Source: Massospora cicadina
Lineage: Eukaryota; Entomophthoromycota; Entomophthoromycetes; Entomophthorales; Entomophthoraceae
Reading direction: 5' to 3'
DNA length: 64,000 nucleotides
Assembly: GCA_022478985.1 (NCBI GenBank)
Contig: JAKSZP010018512.1
Location: forward strand, 118,409-182,408
Shown here one piece after another: positions 1 to 11,880 of this stretch. Position 1 is the first letter of the stretch, and each line of letters opens with the position of its first letter. Both the position numbers and the translations under genes were made by a program. Below the pieces are notes generated by a model. The model was not told the origin of the DNA and searched no databases. It was given only the letters and a program-made list of their open reading frames with translations.

Positions 1-330
1 CTATTCTTCTAAGCAGGAAACAATCGCTATTATGTTCAAATAAAAAATTGATAAGAGATATTGATCATTTTTTAACTTTGCCCTAGTCTTTTGGTAAGGC
101 TAGGGAAAATAGAGGGTAGGAGAGAGTTGGGAGAAATCACCTACGCTTATATTTGATTGTTGTCAAGGCAAATTTTTCTAAGCAGATAAACGAAGGTTTA
201 GCGTAATAATTAGATTTAGGTATATATTAGATAATTCAAAATATTAACTTTGGGCTTTAAAACTAATAGAGAATCAATAGGTAAGTTATCAAGTAAATAG
301 AAATATGCAATAATTAAAATAAAATGGTGG
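1..330. repeat. Diverged direct repeat, copy W1 (cut by window start)
   Basis: AT-rich sequence that is repeated in diverged form at about 2295-2640 in the same orientation. Shared landmarks in the same order are a taagcagg block, a ccctag/ggctagg block, an agagggtagg/agagtaggcgag block, a gaaggttta block, and a final aaatatg(c/t)aat stretch. The 2.3 kb spacing would suit a decayed LTR pair or two copies of a non-autonomous element, but I see no termini or target duplication. No coding potential. Confidence 0.6.
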
Positions 331-2294
331 TTCCTAATCCTAAAGCTGAGGCTTCTCTTGCATTTGGGCAAAGATCAACAGTGTTACTTCCAAGCCTTGA
401 CTGGGGGTTAGTTTCATCGCCAATTTTGAGTAAAACAGCTTTAACTCAGCCTGGAATAATGGCTTCAGCCTGGCTAGTTTTTTGGGGAAACATTTTTGGT
501 TTGTTAATTTCAATGGCCGGGTCAGTTTTTTGACTTTTAATTAGTACTGGTGGCCATAAGTAATGTTTATAACATAGGAAATCAAGGTTGACTTGGCGAG
601 ACATTGTGAATTATTAAGAAAAACCTTTTCTAAATTAGCGAACCCATAGGGAAAGCTTTGAGGATCGCCCACCATGTTAGCAGTTGGTAGTTGCCAAAAG
701 GAATTTTCTGGAAAGATTAGAAATTTATTTTTTTGCATTTAGTTGGATTAGGTGGCCTTAATTTTTATGCGATAGGTGGGAAGCCTAAGTTGCTACAAAA
801 TCTAAGTGATAATTGATATATCTAGACTATAAAATTGGTGATTGGGTGTGGATTAGATCAGGGGTCATTTGGCATCACTGGGACAGGCAACTCCCTCTAA
901 ACTACATATGATCTCATCAGGAAGAGGTAAAGCAGTTGCAGAAACCCTCAGCTTGGCCAGTTCAGGCAAATTGTAGTGGTAGTTCTGGGCCTTATCATTA
1001 GGGTTATTGTTAAGTGCATCTGACATAGTGTAAAATAGAAGGGCTTAATGGTCGCCTTGATCTTTAGGGCACATGGCTCAGCTAACCTGAGGGTTTGTCA
1101 ATATTTTCAGGTGCTACAGCCAATAGAGTTCAATTAGTCACTACAGAGTTTTATTCAGCTTCCCCAGTCAGGTAGCTGTGACTCTTGGAATCAGCAAATA
1201 GGACAGCAAAGCAGTCAGTTGAGTTGGTTGCTTTTGTTTTTTTGTTAGGTGGTTACAACACAGTAAAATAATTAAATTTAAGGTTTTCTTGTTGTCTTCA
1301 GTAACCCCAGGCCTGGTGCTGGGTCAAAGGGAGTATTGAGCAAAGGCATGGAAAGGGAGCTAAAAAATTTAGGTGACATTTTAGCGTTGAAACAGTAGGA
1401 AACGTTTGTTTGGGTAAATGAGAATGGCGCCAAGAACTTAGGCTTGGTAGATCTTAATATTATCCCTAGATAATTAAAAAACTTTGGCTTAGTAAACTGG
1501 AGTTGGCGCTGAGGAACTTGTATTAAAGCTTCATTTGTAAAGCAGTGGGAAAGTTAGCTCAGGTAAATATAAAATGGCTATGGATTTTGGGTTAAATGCT
1601 TTGACTTTAGCGTCAGACGCACACCCAGCTTCAGCACTGGGAATTGTAGATGGCGCTGAGACACTTGACTCAATAAAACTAAATATATCCTTGGAGATAG
1701 TAGCAGATTTTTCCTGCTGATTTTAAAATCGTTGTAATTGCTTCTTAAAGTGGAAAATTGCCACAACAATTTCAAGATGAGGAGGTAGGGCTTTATCGCC
1801 ACGTCCTAATTTAAGGGCTACCTTGTCAGCTCAGCATTTTGTTTTGCATATATTTTGTTTAATTCTCAGGAAGGCTGATGTTCAATTAATAATGTATCTT
1901 TGACTTGATAGAGTCTTAACAAGTAGAGTGAGATGGAAAAGATAATAGGACACTTCAGCCAACAGTTTTTAATAAACTGGGTCTTCTCAATTATATTAAA
2001 ATTTTTTAATTTTGAATGTTTGAGTGGACCCTTTGGTGCACACTCATTTTAGTTATGGTATTGCTTATGTGAATGCATGACTTCACCAGGTAGCCTTGGA
2101 AGGGTCCCTGACAGGATCACCAGCGTTTGGGTTTTTATAAAAGTTTAAGAAAGCTGGTCCTTTGAAGGCTACATGCTTATAAGGCGTTAGTAGCACCCGC
2201 AAAATCTCCTAGGAGATTTTCTTTCTCAAAGGAAAATCACTCAACAGCTTCACTGAACTGAGGAAATTCTCTGTTATTTGGGACAGGAAAATCT
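331..2294. other. Intergenic AT-rich stretch, no gene recognised
   Basis: Only short, non-homologous frames. At about 1380-1680 there is a loose tandem pattern of roughly 80-110 bp: gcgccaagaactt near 1428, gcgctgaggaactt near 1510 and gcgctgagacactt near 1652, two of them preceded by a related gcagtgggaaa/acagtaggaaa block. This suggests old tandem duplication. No promoter, RNA gene or domain was recognised. Confidence 0.5.
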
Positions 2295-2640
2295 CTGCTT
2301 TTAAGCAGGCAAAAATCACTAATTAATTCAAGATAAGCAAAGATTGAACAAGAAAAGAGGGAATTTGAAAAATTTTATCCTAGCCCTTTAATAGGGCTAG
2401 TAAAAAAGAGAGTAGGCGAGAGTAGGGATATATTGCCTAAGCTTAATTGAACAATTTATAAAGGATAGATCTCCTATGAAATTTATCTGAAGGTTTAGCA
2501 TGTTAAATAGGGATTAGTCAAAGCTAAAACTTCAGAATATTTGATAATATTGGACATTTGTTCTAACAGAGCATAAATGAATAAATTATCGAGCAAATAT
2601 AAATATGTAATCATTTAAATCTTAGGCGGTTCAGAAACTA
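2295..2640. repeat. Diverged direct repeat, copy W2
   Basis: Second copy of the repeat at 1-330, same orientation. It begins near a tttaagcaggc block and ends with aaatatgtaatc. It stops about 45 bp before the first recognisable gypsy coding sequence, so it may be the edge of the unit into which that fragment was inserted. Divergence is high, with many small indels. Confidence 0.6.
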
Positions 2641-2684
2641 AAATTTGAGGTTTTTTTTTAATTTTGGCTAAGCCTGACAATGAT

Positions 2685-3540
2685 CATAAATGTTCTTGGT
2701 GACCTCCGTTAATTTTTGTGGTAGCATAAATTGATGATAATCTTGTGCATTCTCCTACCTTGAGCAGCATGAGAAAGACCTGGAGGTAGTGCTGGCTGCG
2801 TTGCTCAACGTGGAGTTTTACATAAAGGCATCCAAGTGTGCTTTTTTCAAAGAGGAGGTGACCTTTATGGGTAACTCTGTGCCGAAGGACAGTTATGTCA
2901 TTCTCCATCAAGCTCAAGGCAATTCTTGAGTGGCCTACTCCTAGGCCCCAGAAGCATTTTCAAAGCTTCTAGGGCACAATCATAATTCTATTAAGTTTTT
3001 ACCACCATCTTGCAGTTGGCTGCACCATTGAATCCCTTGATAGAAAGAATTTATCTGTTCTAATGAACATAGGATTGCCAAAGGCGTTTGACACCATTAA
3101 AGAGGCTTATGGCGCCTCCTGTTCTTAAACATGCTGACCTCACTATGCCTTTTACAGTATCATGTGACGCCTCATCAGCTTCTAAGGGGTGGTATTATTG
3201 CAAGCGCATAATGGTTTGGAGCATTTGGATGGTCTTTTTCATTCAAGTTTGTTTCGTCTGAACAATCCTTGGCCATTTATGATAAGGAATGGCCGCCATG
3301 GCGTGATCTCTTACCCACTGGTGGTATCTTCTTCAGGGCGCGCAACATAAGGTGACCATGCAGATGTATCATCAGGCTTTATGTATTTCAAAACTGCTGA
3401 AGCTGGTGCATCATCAATACTGGATGTATTATGACACCTGAAGTTTAACTCTGAATACAAATATTTGAAAGGGGCTTTAAATGTCATTATCAATTGTTGA
3501 ACCAAAATCCTGTGTTAATAATGGCAGAGGCAGATGAACG
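2685..3540 (+). pseudogene. Chromovirus pol fragment: end of RT and RNase H
   Basis: Decayed Ty3/gypsy pol in several frames, closely matching element C at 32934-33860. It starts inside RT at VLGDLR, reaches the catalytic block as IDDNLVHSPT (the preceding aromatic codon is now a stop), and continues with KASKCAFFKEEVTFMGNS. RNase H follows: APPVLKHADL, then a DASSAS block, YDKEW, an AQHKVTMQMYHQALC block and FNSEYKYLKGALNV. Stops and frameshifts interrupt it throughout. The left edge at about 2685 is abrupt, with no LTR or gag, so this is a truncated relic. Confidence 0.75.
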
Positions 3541-4365
3541 GGAGCATCCATGGTAATTCTGCTGCCCAGATATTAGCTATTTCTCCTCCCACAATTTTGG
3601 TGGCATATTGGGCCCCAGATGTGCCTTTTGTCTCTCACATATCCGTGGGTCAAATGGCGTGCTTGATTGGTCTGAAGCTTTTAAATTAGCTGGCACTTCT
3701 GACATATAGGCTTACTCATTATGTCTTGGTGGAGGGTATAATTTATAGGTAATGTCTGTTGGTTCTGCCCAACTCTGCGATGAAGTCATTAAGGTTAATT
3801 TTGACTCCATAGCATTTGGCCACTTGTTAAACAAAAATGCCTTAATTTGGTACAATGGATGTGCAACTGGATTAGTATCTCCAAGGATATCCTGGATTGG
3901 ATAACTTATTGTGTGACATGTGCATGGGCTATGTAAGGCCTTAGCTCCAGCTATTAAACTGGACAGGGGCATGCACTCCTTTAGGTCAGATAAAAGGGGC
4001 AAACCCAAAGGATCAGCCCTTCGCCCAGATTTCTGACCTAGAACACACGCTGGATGAGAGATGTGTGGCTGCCACCCCTCCCTGTTTGCCCAATACCATT
4101 TCCCATACCCCCTCATTCAAACCCACTCAGGTGTCATAATCTGCAGATTTTCATTTAAAAAAATAAAAAAATTTGTGTGAATTTTATTGATCACAAGTAG
4201 TTCTCTACCTGGGCTTCCAGAATCTGTTCCCAGCAAGGGACTCAACTAGAAGCCAAATTAAGTGGGGGCAACTTACCTAACAAGCCAAAATCAAGAAAAA
4301 GGTTTAAATGAAATGCTGAAAGTGGGGATCAATCCTGACACTACCTTTCGAACGTGGGTAAACAA
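3541..4365 (+). other. Decayed continuation of the chromovirus fragment; rest unrecognised
   Basis: Around 3890-3930 a reading of ITYCVTCAWAM resembles the CxxC half of the integrase zinc-binding region (compare NCITFAQAK in element C at 34339), so the fragment at 2685 probably reaches this far. From about 4140 to 4365 I see nothing recognisable. The antisense open frame at 3712-4116 has no family features and I do not call it a gene. Confidence 0.35.
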
Positions 4366-4859
4366 ATTTGGACATTAATTTATTGTGAGGAAGGCCGACC
4401 AAGGGACAGAAACTTCTGAATTTGACCCAAAGAAACAAAACTTAGTAACAGGGAAGGCACCCCAGAGAAGCGATGCTATCTCTTGTTGCCAGCTGGAACG
4501 CCACTTATGGGCAGGGGGAGGGAACGTGTGAAGGGGCCGTAGCCACAATTGAATACGTGTGGAGGAAGGGGTCTGATTTGATGAACCAGACTAGGAACCA
4601 GGAGGAGACCAGCTGTTGGCGACGCGGTGAGAGGTTTCCAAACATCCACGCTTGAAAGAGTCCATCAAATGAGACCGGAATCTGTGGACAGCTTCTGGGA
4701 GGGTGGGGTGGAGCCTGTGATGGCATCCAAGACAATCGTGTGGATAGTCCACATGGCGATTGCAACCACCAAAGCATGGAGGGAGGGTGGAAGGGAGGAG
4801 GCAATTGATAGAGAAAACATATCTCTTGGCAGATTGAAGGGATGTGTTTGATCCTAGCC

Positions 4860-6990
4860 AAGCAGTCGTTGAACTTCGGGCCATATCACTTTAGAGGTAG
4901 GACACTTCTCCAGGCGGTGGAACAGCGTTCCATACTGGCTACACATGACACAGGATGAGTGTAAAGCGTTAGAGCGCTCAGCTGTATGATACACCTGCCT
5001 CAGGTAGTGCCACACATGGGAGCGGACTTGAGGCTGCAACAGAGGATGGTGTACGTATTTCCAGATAGTTTTTTGGGTCTCAATGGAGTAAGGGATGTCC
5101 ATCATGTCCAGGTAGTCCACCCTGGATAGGACATGGGGCCGTGTGGGGATAACGCCATCTTGGATGGGTAGCCCCTGTACCTCTTGTGTGAATAAGGAGA
5201 GGGGCAGCCTCTCTGGGCTGTGTGTCTGCTAATATGGATTCTCCACTCAGCGCTCCGCATGGAGAAAAGATTCATTTGTAGTGGGTTTTAGTCCCTTGAG
5301 GACCTGTTGCCAATGTGTGTGATGCGAGGTATTTCATCAGGGAGTGGGGGTTCGATGGGTTGTTGAGGCCCAAGGCTCAGGAGAAGTTGGAGCAGGCCGC
5401 GCGGGACCAGTGTTGGGAGGGGAGCGTAGGGGTGGTGACGGCCGCTATCCAGGTACCCAAGATCTTGGCAGCATGGGCTCTGAAGTCGAGCAGACCCATG
5501 CCACCATGATGATGAGGGCTAAACATGACCTCTAGCCATACTGGTGGAGGGCGGCCTGACCAAAGCCATCCTTGCAGCAAGGCATACAAGGATTTGAAGA
5601 AGCTTGGGTAGAAGGGGATGGCGTGGGCTCTAAACAAGACTTTGGAGAGAGCATAGAGTTGGCTAATATAACCCTGCCAGTAAGGGAAGTAGGGTGGGCT
5701 CCAAGAGAGGCGATTCGCTACATCACGTTGTCCAGAATACGGCTCTCCATTACTGCTGACGCATATCCGCCTGCCTCATCCACACGCCCAGATGGCGTAC
5801 CAGTCCTATGGTAGGACGTGGCACAAAGGGGAGCACCAGTGGGGCGGTGTGTGTTGGGTTAGTGCGGCGAGGACGTGGGCGAGCAGATGGGCCGGGTTAG
5901 GAAACTAATTGCTGAGGTCCAGCAGTTCTGAAACTGACCAAGGAGGATGATTTCAGTTTTGGAAGCGTTCAGTGCCACGTTGCTTACCCGGGAATACTCC
6001 TGGATGAGAGCTTCAAGCGCGCGTGCATCTTGATTATTAGACACCCCAACCACACAATCATCTGCAAACGCCATCATCTTGACTGGGGCTTGGCCTGGAT
6101 CATGGACCCCAGTGAATTGGGCATTCACATTTTGCAGTAGTGGGTCAAGGCTGAAGTTGTATAAGAGTGGGCTGAGGGGGTCCCCTTGTCGTAAGCCCCT
6201 TTAAGGGCGGACTACTTCCGTTAGGAAGCCAGGGCCACGCACTGCCAGTTGTTGCAGATTCCGTGAGCAGCATTACCCAGTTGATGAAGCAAGGGGGTAA
6301 GTGGAATTGATGGAGGCAGGCCCTGATGTATTCCAAGTTTAATCTATCATAGGCCTTTTGTTGTTCCAAGAATACAAGTGCCCTGAGGCTGTGGATTGAC
6401 ATACATTAGCCACAGAGTGCACGTTATCCCAAATCGACCTTCTGGGTATGAAACCAAATTGTTCTGGGGAGATGGTGGCAGATGCTACAGTCCCTAAACG
6501 GTTAGCCATGATTTTTGTTGAAATTTTAGTGTCTGTGTTTGTTAGAGAAATGGGGCGCCAGTTGGCTAAGTCAAGCTTATCCCCTTTCTTGAAGAGTGTG
6601 ACAGTAAAGGCCTCATGTCCTCCTGGTAGGAGGCGCGTTTCCAACAGGCTTTGGCTAGATGAGGCGAGCAGCAATGGGGATATATATTTGAAATACTTTT
6701 TGTAGAACTCATATGGAATGCCATCTGGGCCTGGGCATTTTCAGTTTGGCGCACCGCAAATGGCTGTCCATAATTTGGTCAGAGTAATCAAATTCATCAT
6801 TTTCAGGTATAAGAAAATGGTGTGGATGTGGGCTTGGCTGAGAAATTCCGCCACACTGGCCAGCTGAATTGGATTGGATTGGTACAACTCGGAGTAATAC
6901 TTTTGTGTTTTGATTGCCACTTCAGCTGGTGTATCCTGCAATAGAATCATCCGATCTTTGCACCTGTGTGCAGGCCACACTCTAGCATGG
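4860..6990 (-). pseudogene. LINE ORF2: reverse transcriptase and C-terminal zinc motif
   Basis: Read right to left, the RT blocks are LANWRPISLTNTDTKI (about 6570), EQFGFIPRRSIWDNVHSVAN (about 6430-6480), an FLEQQKAYDRLNLEYIRACL block (about 6370) and the catalytic MMAFADDCVVG near 6060-6090, which keeps the two aspartates. The far C-terminus at 4860-5120 has a CxxC-H-C type motif, CVMCSQYGTLFHRLEKCP, followed by W. This is the family arrangement of fungal LINEs. RT makes cDNA from element RNA at the nicked target. The copy is split over at least five frames and is not expected to be active. Confidence 0.85.
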
Positions 6991-6999
6991 TGCGTAAAT

Positions 7000-8127
7000 T
7001 TTAATCAAAGAAATGTGCGGTGCACTTGTTACCTTTTGTGATGCGTGTGGCCCTGTACTGAACACAAACCTGATGTTTGTGTTGCCTTTCAAGTGCGTTG
7101 AGGTGGGCAGCTGCCTTTCGCCCACTTCCGGCCCCATGCAGAGCTGTATCCTGTAGCTGGGATATTGGACTCCAGGCGTTCCAACTCTGCCAGAGTGCGC
7201 GAAATGACCACCAATGTGGCTCGTGAGCATCTGGAGGAGAGATGACGAGAGTGGCAGATGGTATCATCTTTGAAAGTTGCCATGTGGAAATGGGGTCTAC
7301 ACAAAACGGTGCAACAAACTCTTTTGCCAAAGTTGATGATTCCACCCATATGGAAAATCCTGGCGATGCAAGCTCAGAGGGGCGGATTTTGCACCAATGT
7401 GGGGCCTTAGCAGCTGTGACAGGTAGGTGGTAGTTTAGCGAGACCAGTCAATTGTCAGAGAATTCCTTTTTTTGTTGTTTTGAAGTGGGAGATGTGGGGT
7501 TGGAATTTCGCCGGCGTTAGGATAAGGTCAATGTGGGTCATGGACCTTAGTTGTCCGTTGTGGATGTGGGGACGCGTCATGTTTTCAAGCAGTGGGGAAT
7601 GTTGAGGCAGCGCATCCATTAACCTGAGGGTGGCCTTTAGAACGTGCAGTTCTACATGACCCTGGGGGCTGTGGGGTGAGGAAGGCCACCTGTCCATTAG
7701 TGTTTAGCTAACAGTTTATGTCACCGACTAGGAAAGAGTTTGGGGGTACTGGGAGGATTTTACTGATGAGAAAAATTGTGACACTTGCGTGCACCATTTG
7801 GGGCATAGATGTTGACAATTGCGTGTGTACGTCAGCCCACAAGAAAGTGACAACAAGCACTTGGCCATTTAGGAATGTTTCTGAGGATAAAAATTTTTAA
7901 AAATTATTTTTCCAAATTAGCACCGCACAGTACTCTAACCAAAAGGATAGGGATGGGAGGAGCATTGTATTCCAAGCTTCCTCAGAACCTCATGGACAGT
8001 GGGACTCCTGGATGGCAAGGATATCCACGGGTAAATTTTATTGTAAAAAACTCAGTTTCCTAGCCTGGGACAGGGAGGCCTTGAGTCCGGCGATATTCAA
8101 TGTCCCTAAAGTGAAGGTTTCCCCCAT
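7000..8127 (-). pseudogene. LINE ORF2 N-terminal endonuclease domain
   Basis: An ATG at 8127 (minus) starts MGETFTLGTLNIAGLKASLS, the usual opening of an APE-type LINE endonuclease that nicks the insertion target. Further down, GDINC near 7720 corresponds to the GDFN block of the family. Multiple stops occur, the first about 30 codons in. The distance and order relative to ORF1 upstream and RT downstream fit a single ORF2 broken by point changes. Confidence 0.65.
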
Positions 8128-8476
8128 TGCACCTTAGGTGTGAGGGGGTAGGCACCTGGGCCCATTAGCCTCCTCTAGATCCCCATGGGCCTTCACAGCA
8201 GCGTGGGTGTTAACAGCAACGCTATTGGGGTTTTTGTTAATTTTGCGGAAAGAGTTTCATTGGCTTTAGCCTTCACTTTTTGTTTTCCTGACGTCGGACA
8301 AATTTTTTTGTGGTGCAGATGAGTTTGGTGCACCGTTGAGTGGGTCAAAAAGTTTTTTTCAGTTGGGATGGGTCACAAGTCAGTTTTGACCGGAGCTTGG
8401 GTGCAATGATAGGGTGAGATTGAGTCCCCCATCAGATCCTTGGATTGAGTGGCCCATTTGGCATGGGCTTCCCAAT

Positions 8477-8926
8477 CTAACTGGTTGATGGATTCCTGAG
8501 TTGCTTCCACCGCGAAGGTTTCAATGTCCCCTGGCGTTGGGAGTGTGGGATAGCGGTGGTGGCTTTGGCCACTTCCTTAGCCATGGCCCTGTGGGCCTGC
8601 TTGGCCTTCTTCCGCTCTTGCGGGGAGATAGGCTTTACCAGTAGGTAGCAGCCTTGTGCTCCCCACGGGAAAGCCTCTTTGTTGCTTGCAGTTGGTTTGT
8701 AGTGCACCTCTCCGCTGGCCATGGCCGCTGAGGGGTGCTCTTGGAATGTGACGCCCTCCTTGGTGGGGCATGTGTTCACCTTATGGCTGAACATGTCACA
8801 GTGGGTGCAAATGGGGGGCGCGCTGTCCATGGTTGCAGGAGAGGGTGGTTGGTCTTGCTGCACCTCAGTCCACTGCCACCATAATCCCATACCACCCGCT
8901 ATAGCCCAAGATCCCCCCATGCCCAT
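8477..8926 (-). pseudogene. LINE ORF1 fragment with CCHC zinc knuckle
   Basis: A 149-residue open frame on the minus strand. It contains CTHCDMFSHKVNTC at about 8768-8809, a complete CX2CX4HX4C knuckle as found in gag-like ORF1 proteins that coat LINE RNA. A basic, Ala/Lys-rich stretch follows. The true start is unknown: the frame begins at a Met close to the 5' edge of the element, so the N-terminal part is probably missing. It lies directly upstream of ORF2 on the same strand. Confidence 0.7.
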
Positions 8927-8959
8927 TTTACACTTTTAACATCTGAGTATTTCCTTTTT

Positions 8960-9400
8960 GGGATCAGGTGGATAATGGTCACCAAATTTTCCCTCTGTTT
9001 CAGACACAAACATTTCCAAAAAATCCTTGCCCCCTCAAGCCACTTCCTATGGGGTGGCCTCTGAGCCATATTCAGCGGATTCCTTCAGGAAAATGTCTCT
9101 GCCTGAGTTGATTTACGCCATTTACAACAAGGAGTTATTAGCAGTGATGGAGGCGTTGACATATTGGCGTCACCACTTGCATGGCTCTACCCAACCATTC
9201 CACGTACATACAAATCACTGTGCCTTGCTGTACTACCGCGCCCCTCATGTCCTGACCCCACGGCAGACCCATTGGCATGAGACCCTTTCCCAATTTGCCT
9301 TTTCTTATTAATTCACCAAGGGAAAGGATAATGGTTTGGTGGATGCTTTAAGCCGCAACCCTGCTATACCTCCTGATCCATAGGAGGTAGAAGTCCACAA
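8960..9400 (+). pseudogene. RNase H domain of element F
   Basis: Residues of the family pattern are visible: SADSFRKMSLPELIYAIYNK followed by ELLAVMEALTYWRHHLHG and FHVHTNHCALLYY. The last block is the usual tDH motif with Asp changed to Asn. After a stop at 9309, KGKDNGLVDALSRNP is the typical end of gypsy RNase H before the integrase. This domain would degrade the RNA strand of the RNA:DNA hybrid. Truncated at its 5' side and interrupted by a stop. Confidence 0.75.
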
Positions 9401-9504
9401 CACACAGGTGATGATTCCTCCAAATAAAATTATGTCTCAACTTCCCTCTCCCCCAGGCCAACGGGACAGCGCTTGCACCTCTGGAAAATGCGGAGGAATA
9501 TGTT

Positions 9505-10658
9505 ATGTTCAGAAATATTGTCCTTTCTCAGCTGCTGTCAGCTGAATATACTATGGTACTTGCTAAGAGCGCTTTAAATCAAGAGAACCTATCCAGAGGT
9601 CATCTTGTAAAGGATGTTATGGTGTGGTTTAAGGGGCGCCTTTGGGTACCTGATGGACCACTGCGCCTGGAAATCATCTGGGACCATCATGATGGACTCA
9701 CCATTGGTCATCCTGGGAAAGCAAAGACCTTGGAGTTAATATGACGCACCTACAATTGGAAGGGCTTGCCTGCTCAGGTGGGACGGTATTGTAAAGTGTG
9801 CCTGATCTACAATAGAATGAAACCAAATCGTCAACCTTTAGCAGGGTTGTTGGTACCAGTCCAGAAAGCTGAAAAGCCCTGGACTTCCCTATCAGTGGAT
9901 TTCATTGTGGAACTACCTGTCTCTGATGGGTATGATGCCATCATGGTGGTGGTGGACCGTTTTACAAAGTTTGACCACTTCATTCTTTGCAGAACTACAA
10001 TAACCGCGGCTGAGATGACTAGGCTCTTCGTCACACATGTGTTTGCGCTCCATGGGGTTCCCCAAGAGATTATCAGTGACTGGGGACCCGAATATACTTC
10101 CATCTTTTGGGAAGAGTTGTGTAAGACTCTTCAGATTTGCCCCTGCCATTTGACCGCCTATCACCCTCAATCAGATGGGCAGCCTGAACGAGTGAACCAG
10201 TGCTTGGAGCAGTTACTGCGGTGTTACACCGCCTCAGATTATTCAGATTGGGCTTCTCATCTTCCTATGGCACAATTTAGTTACAAAAACACGCTACATT
10301 CTTCTATTGGTTGTTCCCCTTTTTTCGCCAACCATGGTTTTAACCCCGCTTTTAACATGAAGCCCAGATGTGGGTCTAAGGTTGAAGTGGTGGTGGACTT
10401 TGCCAAGACAATCAAGAAGGTCCACCAGGGGTTTCCACAAGCTTGGAGGCGGCAATGCAAGTGTATAAGGAGAACACTGATGGGAAGCGCCAAGTGGATC
10501 CTGCGTACAAGGAAGGGGATCTTGTGATGCTTGATGCTTGTAACATCCCTATAAAGCATCCATGCAAAAAGCTGGGACCAAAGAGGATTGACCCTTACTG
10601 CGTTGTTAAAAAGGTGGGCCATGCCTCATACCAGTTAGTTTTTCCTTCTTCATTTTAA
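9505..10658 (+). pseudogene. Integrase of element F, catalytic residues intact
   Basis: The zinc-binding region is seen as HDGLTIGHPG and YCKVC (HHCC), with one stop at 9742 between them. The core keeps all three catalytic residues: Asp in LSVDFIVELP, Asp in IISDWGPEYTS, Glu in DGQPERVNQ. The frame 9766-10527 is open for 253 codons, and a shift near 10450 leads into the C-terminal part ending near 10658 (GDLVMLDACN, LGPKRIDPYCVVKKVGHASY), a GPY/F-type module. Few disabling changes suggest this element is younger than most here, but the element is 5'-truncated. Confidence 0.85.
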
Positions 10659-10689
10659 TCTTCTCTGTCTTTCATGAGAGCAAATTGAC

Positions 10690-11030
10690 ATTGGTCATGG
10701 GCCCCCACCAAAGACTCCTGAGGCCTATCTCGTGGATGGGACGGCAGAGTGGGAAGTGGAAGAAGCAGTTGCCCCCATCTTATTAAAAGAAGACTTGAGT
10801 ACCTGGTATCCTGGAAGGGTTTTGACGCTGCAGAGAACAGTTGGGTTCCAGCACGTGACTGTGTGCATGCCCAAGATCTGATTGAAGCCTTCCACAAGCG
10901 TTTCCCCCAAGCTGCTGGATCTCAATACAAACCGACCGTTGCCACCATGAAGTTGGCCCCAGCCCACAAGAACTTTTCCCTTGCACAAGCCCCTGGAGGG
11001 GGGTTGAGCCCCATTGGGAGGAGAGGGTAA
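10690..11030 (+). pseudogene. Chromodomain at the integrase C-terminus of element F
   Basis: RLEYLVSWKGFDAAENSWVP followed by ARDCVHAQDLIEAFHKRFP is a chromodomain with the usual aromatic positions (Y, W, W). In chromoviruses this module is fused to integrase and steers insertion toward modified chromatin (family knowledge). The coding sequence ends at the TAA at 11028-11030, immediately before the LTR, in the layout also seen in element C. Confidence 0.8.
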
Positions 11031-11880
11031 TGTCATGGTTAAATGACATCATAGTGGTGACCAAACCTAAGGATAAGGCTGGGCGCCAGGAGGCCCAGAA
11101 GGTGAAGCTACAGGACCTCCCTGACCTCAGGCATATACTGGACCAACGCTGGGTACAGGCTAGATATACCCAGGTTCATAATAGCGAGGTGCCAAATGCC
11201 CAGCCCCTTATGTCAGTCCAGGCGTTAAAATGGATGGATTACTCAATTAATGCAGATGGTTCCATTCAGTTAGTCAAGGAACGGGGTTTCAAAACCCATT
11301 ACATTTATGAAATGACATGTTTGGGCCAGATGCAACTACAATTGATTACTTGAGTGAAGTCAGTTTCAGCATATTTGACTAATTTGGATGGTAGTGTTTG
11401 CCTATTGGTGGGTCAGTGCTTGGGCCCACTTCAGTGAGCCCCATATTTCCCCAAAGTATTTTAATTCTGTTTCCCATGACCAACATTCCTTGTTGGTTGA
11501 CTTCCCAATAAACATTTTCTCATTTATCCTGTTTTTCCCATGTTATCTCTAGAAAACCTGTGCGTGGACCTCTTCGAGGAGGTCTCATGCTATGTTAACC
11601 ACCTTATTCTAAATGCAATCAAATTTTCAACTTGTGCATCGTTGGGTCGCCCAGGTTCCCTCCAACCTGGGATGTTTACCCCTTTCCACTTTGTGCACCG
11701 CGTCATTTTTGGTCAGTTGTTTGCTATCATGATCGCACTTTTCCCTTAAGTTATTATCGCTCCAGCACCCTCTGCTGGGCTCTAGTAACTTTGATACTAA
11801 CAGCTAGTTTCCATGCGTTGGCTCTGTGCATTGAGCACTACCACGCTGGAAACAGGAGAGTTATAGATACTCTCCTTACA
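11019..11880 (+). repeat. Polypurine tract and 3' LTR of element F
   Basis: GGGAGGAGAGGG just before 11028 is a polypurine tract, and the LTR opens with TGTCATGG at 11031. The same arrangement (purine run, TAA, TGT) is seen in element C at 35577. The right end is uncertain; CTCCTTACA ending at 11880 is a plausible terminus by comparison with the ACA ends of the other LTRs. There is no second copy in the window to prove it. Confidence 0.6.

Larger units (their letters stand above)
4366..8940 (-). mobile_element. LINE (Tad/L1-like), long but broken copy
   Basis: Non-LTR retrotransposon on the minus strand with ORF1 remnant, apurinic-type endonuclease, RT and a C-terminal zinc motif in the expected order. 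The 3' end lies near 4366, where the minus strand reads caataaatt. The 3' tail contains a single copy of the ~65 bp unit that is repeated five times in the second LINE copy at 54632-54965. The 5' end near 8940 sits inside ORF1 or its leader. Flanking target duplications were not found. Frames are interrupted many times. Confidence 0.85.
8941..11030 (+). mobile_element. 3' half of a chromovirus (element F), internal region
   Basis: Ty3/gypsy element whose 5' part is missing; the preserved part starts inside RNase H next to the LINE 5' edge. It runs RNase H, integrase, chromodomain, polypurine tract, then an LTR beginning TGTCATGG at 11031. The integrase reading frame is the best preserved in the window. 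It is not simply the continuation of the fragment at 2685, because both contain the end of RNase H. Confidence 0.8.

Noticed and set aside
3712..4116. 134-residue frame on the minus strand
   Set aside because: No domain, no conserved start context, and it lies antisense to a chromovirus remnant.
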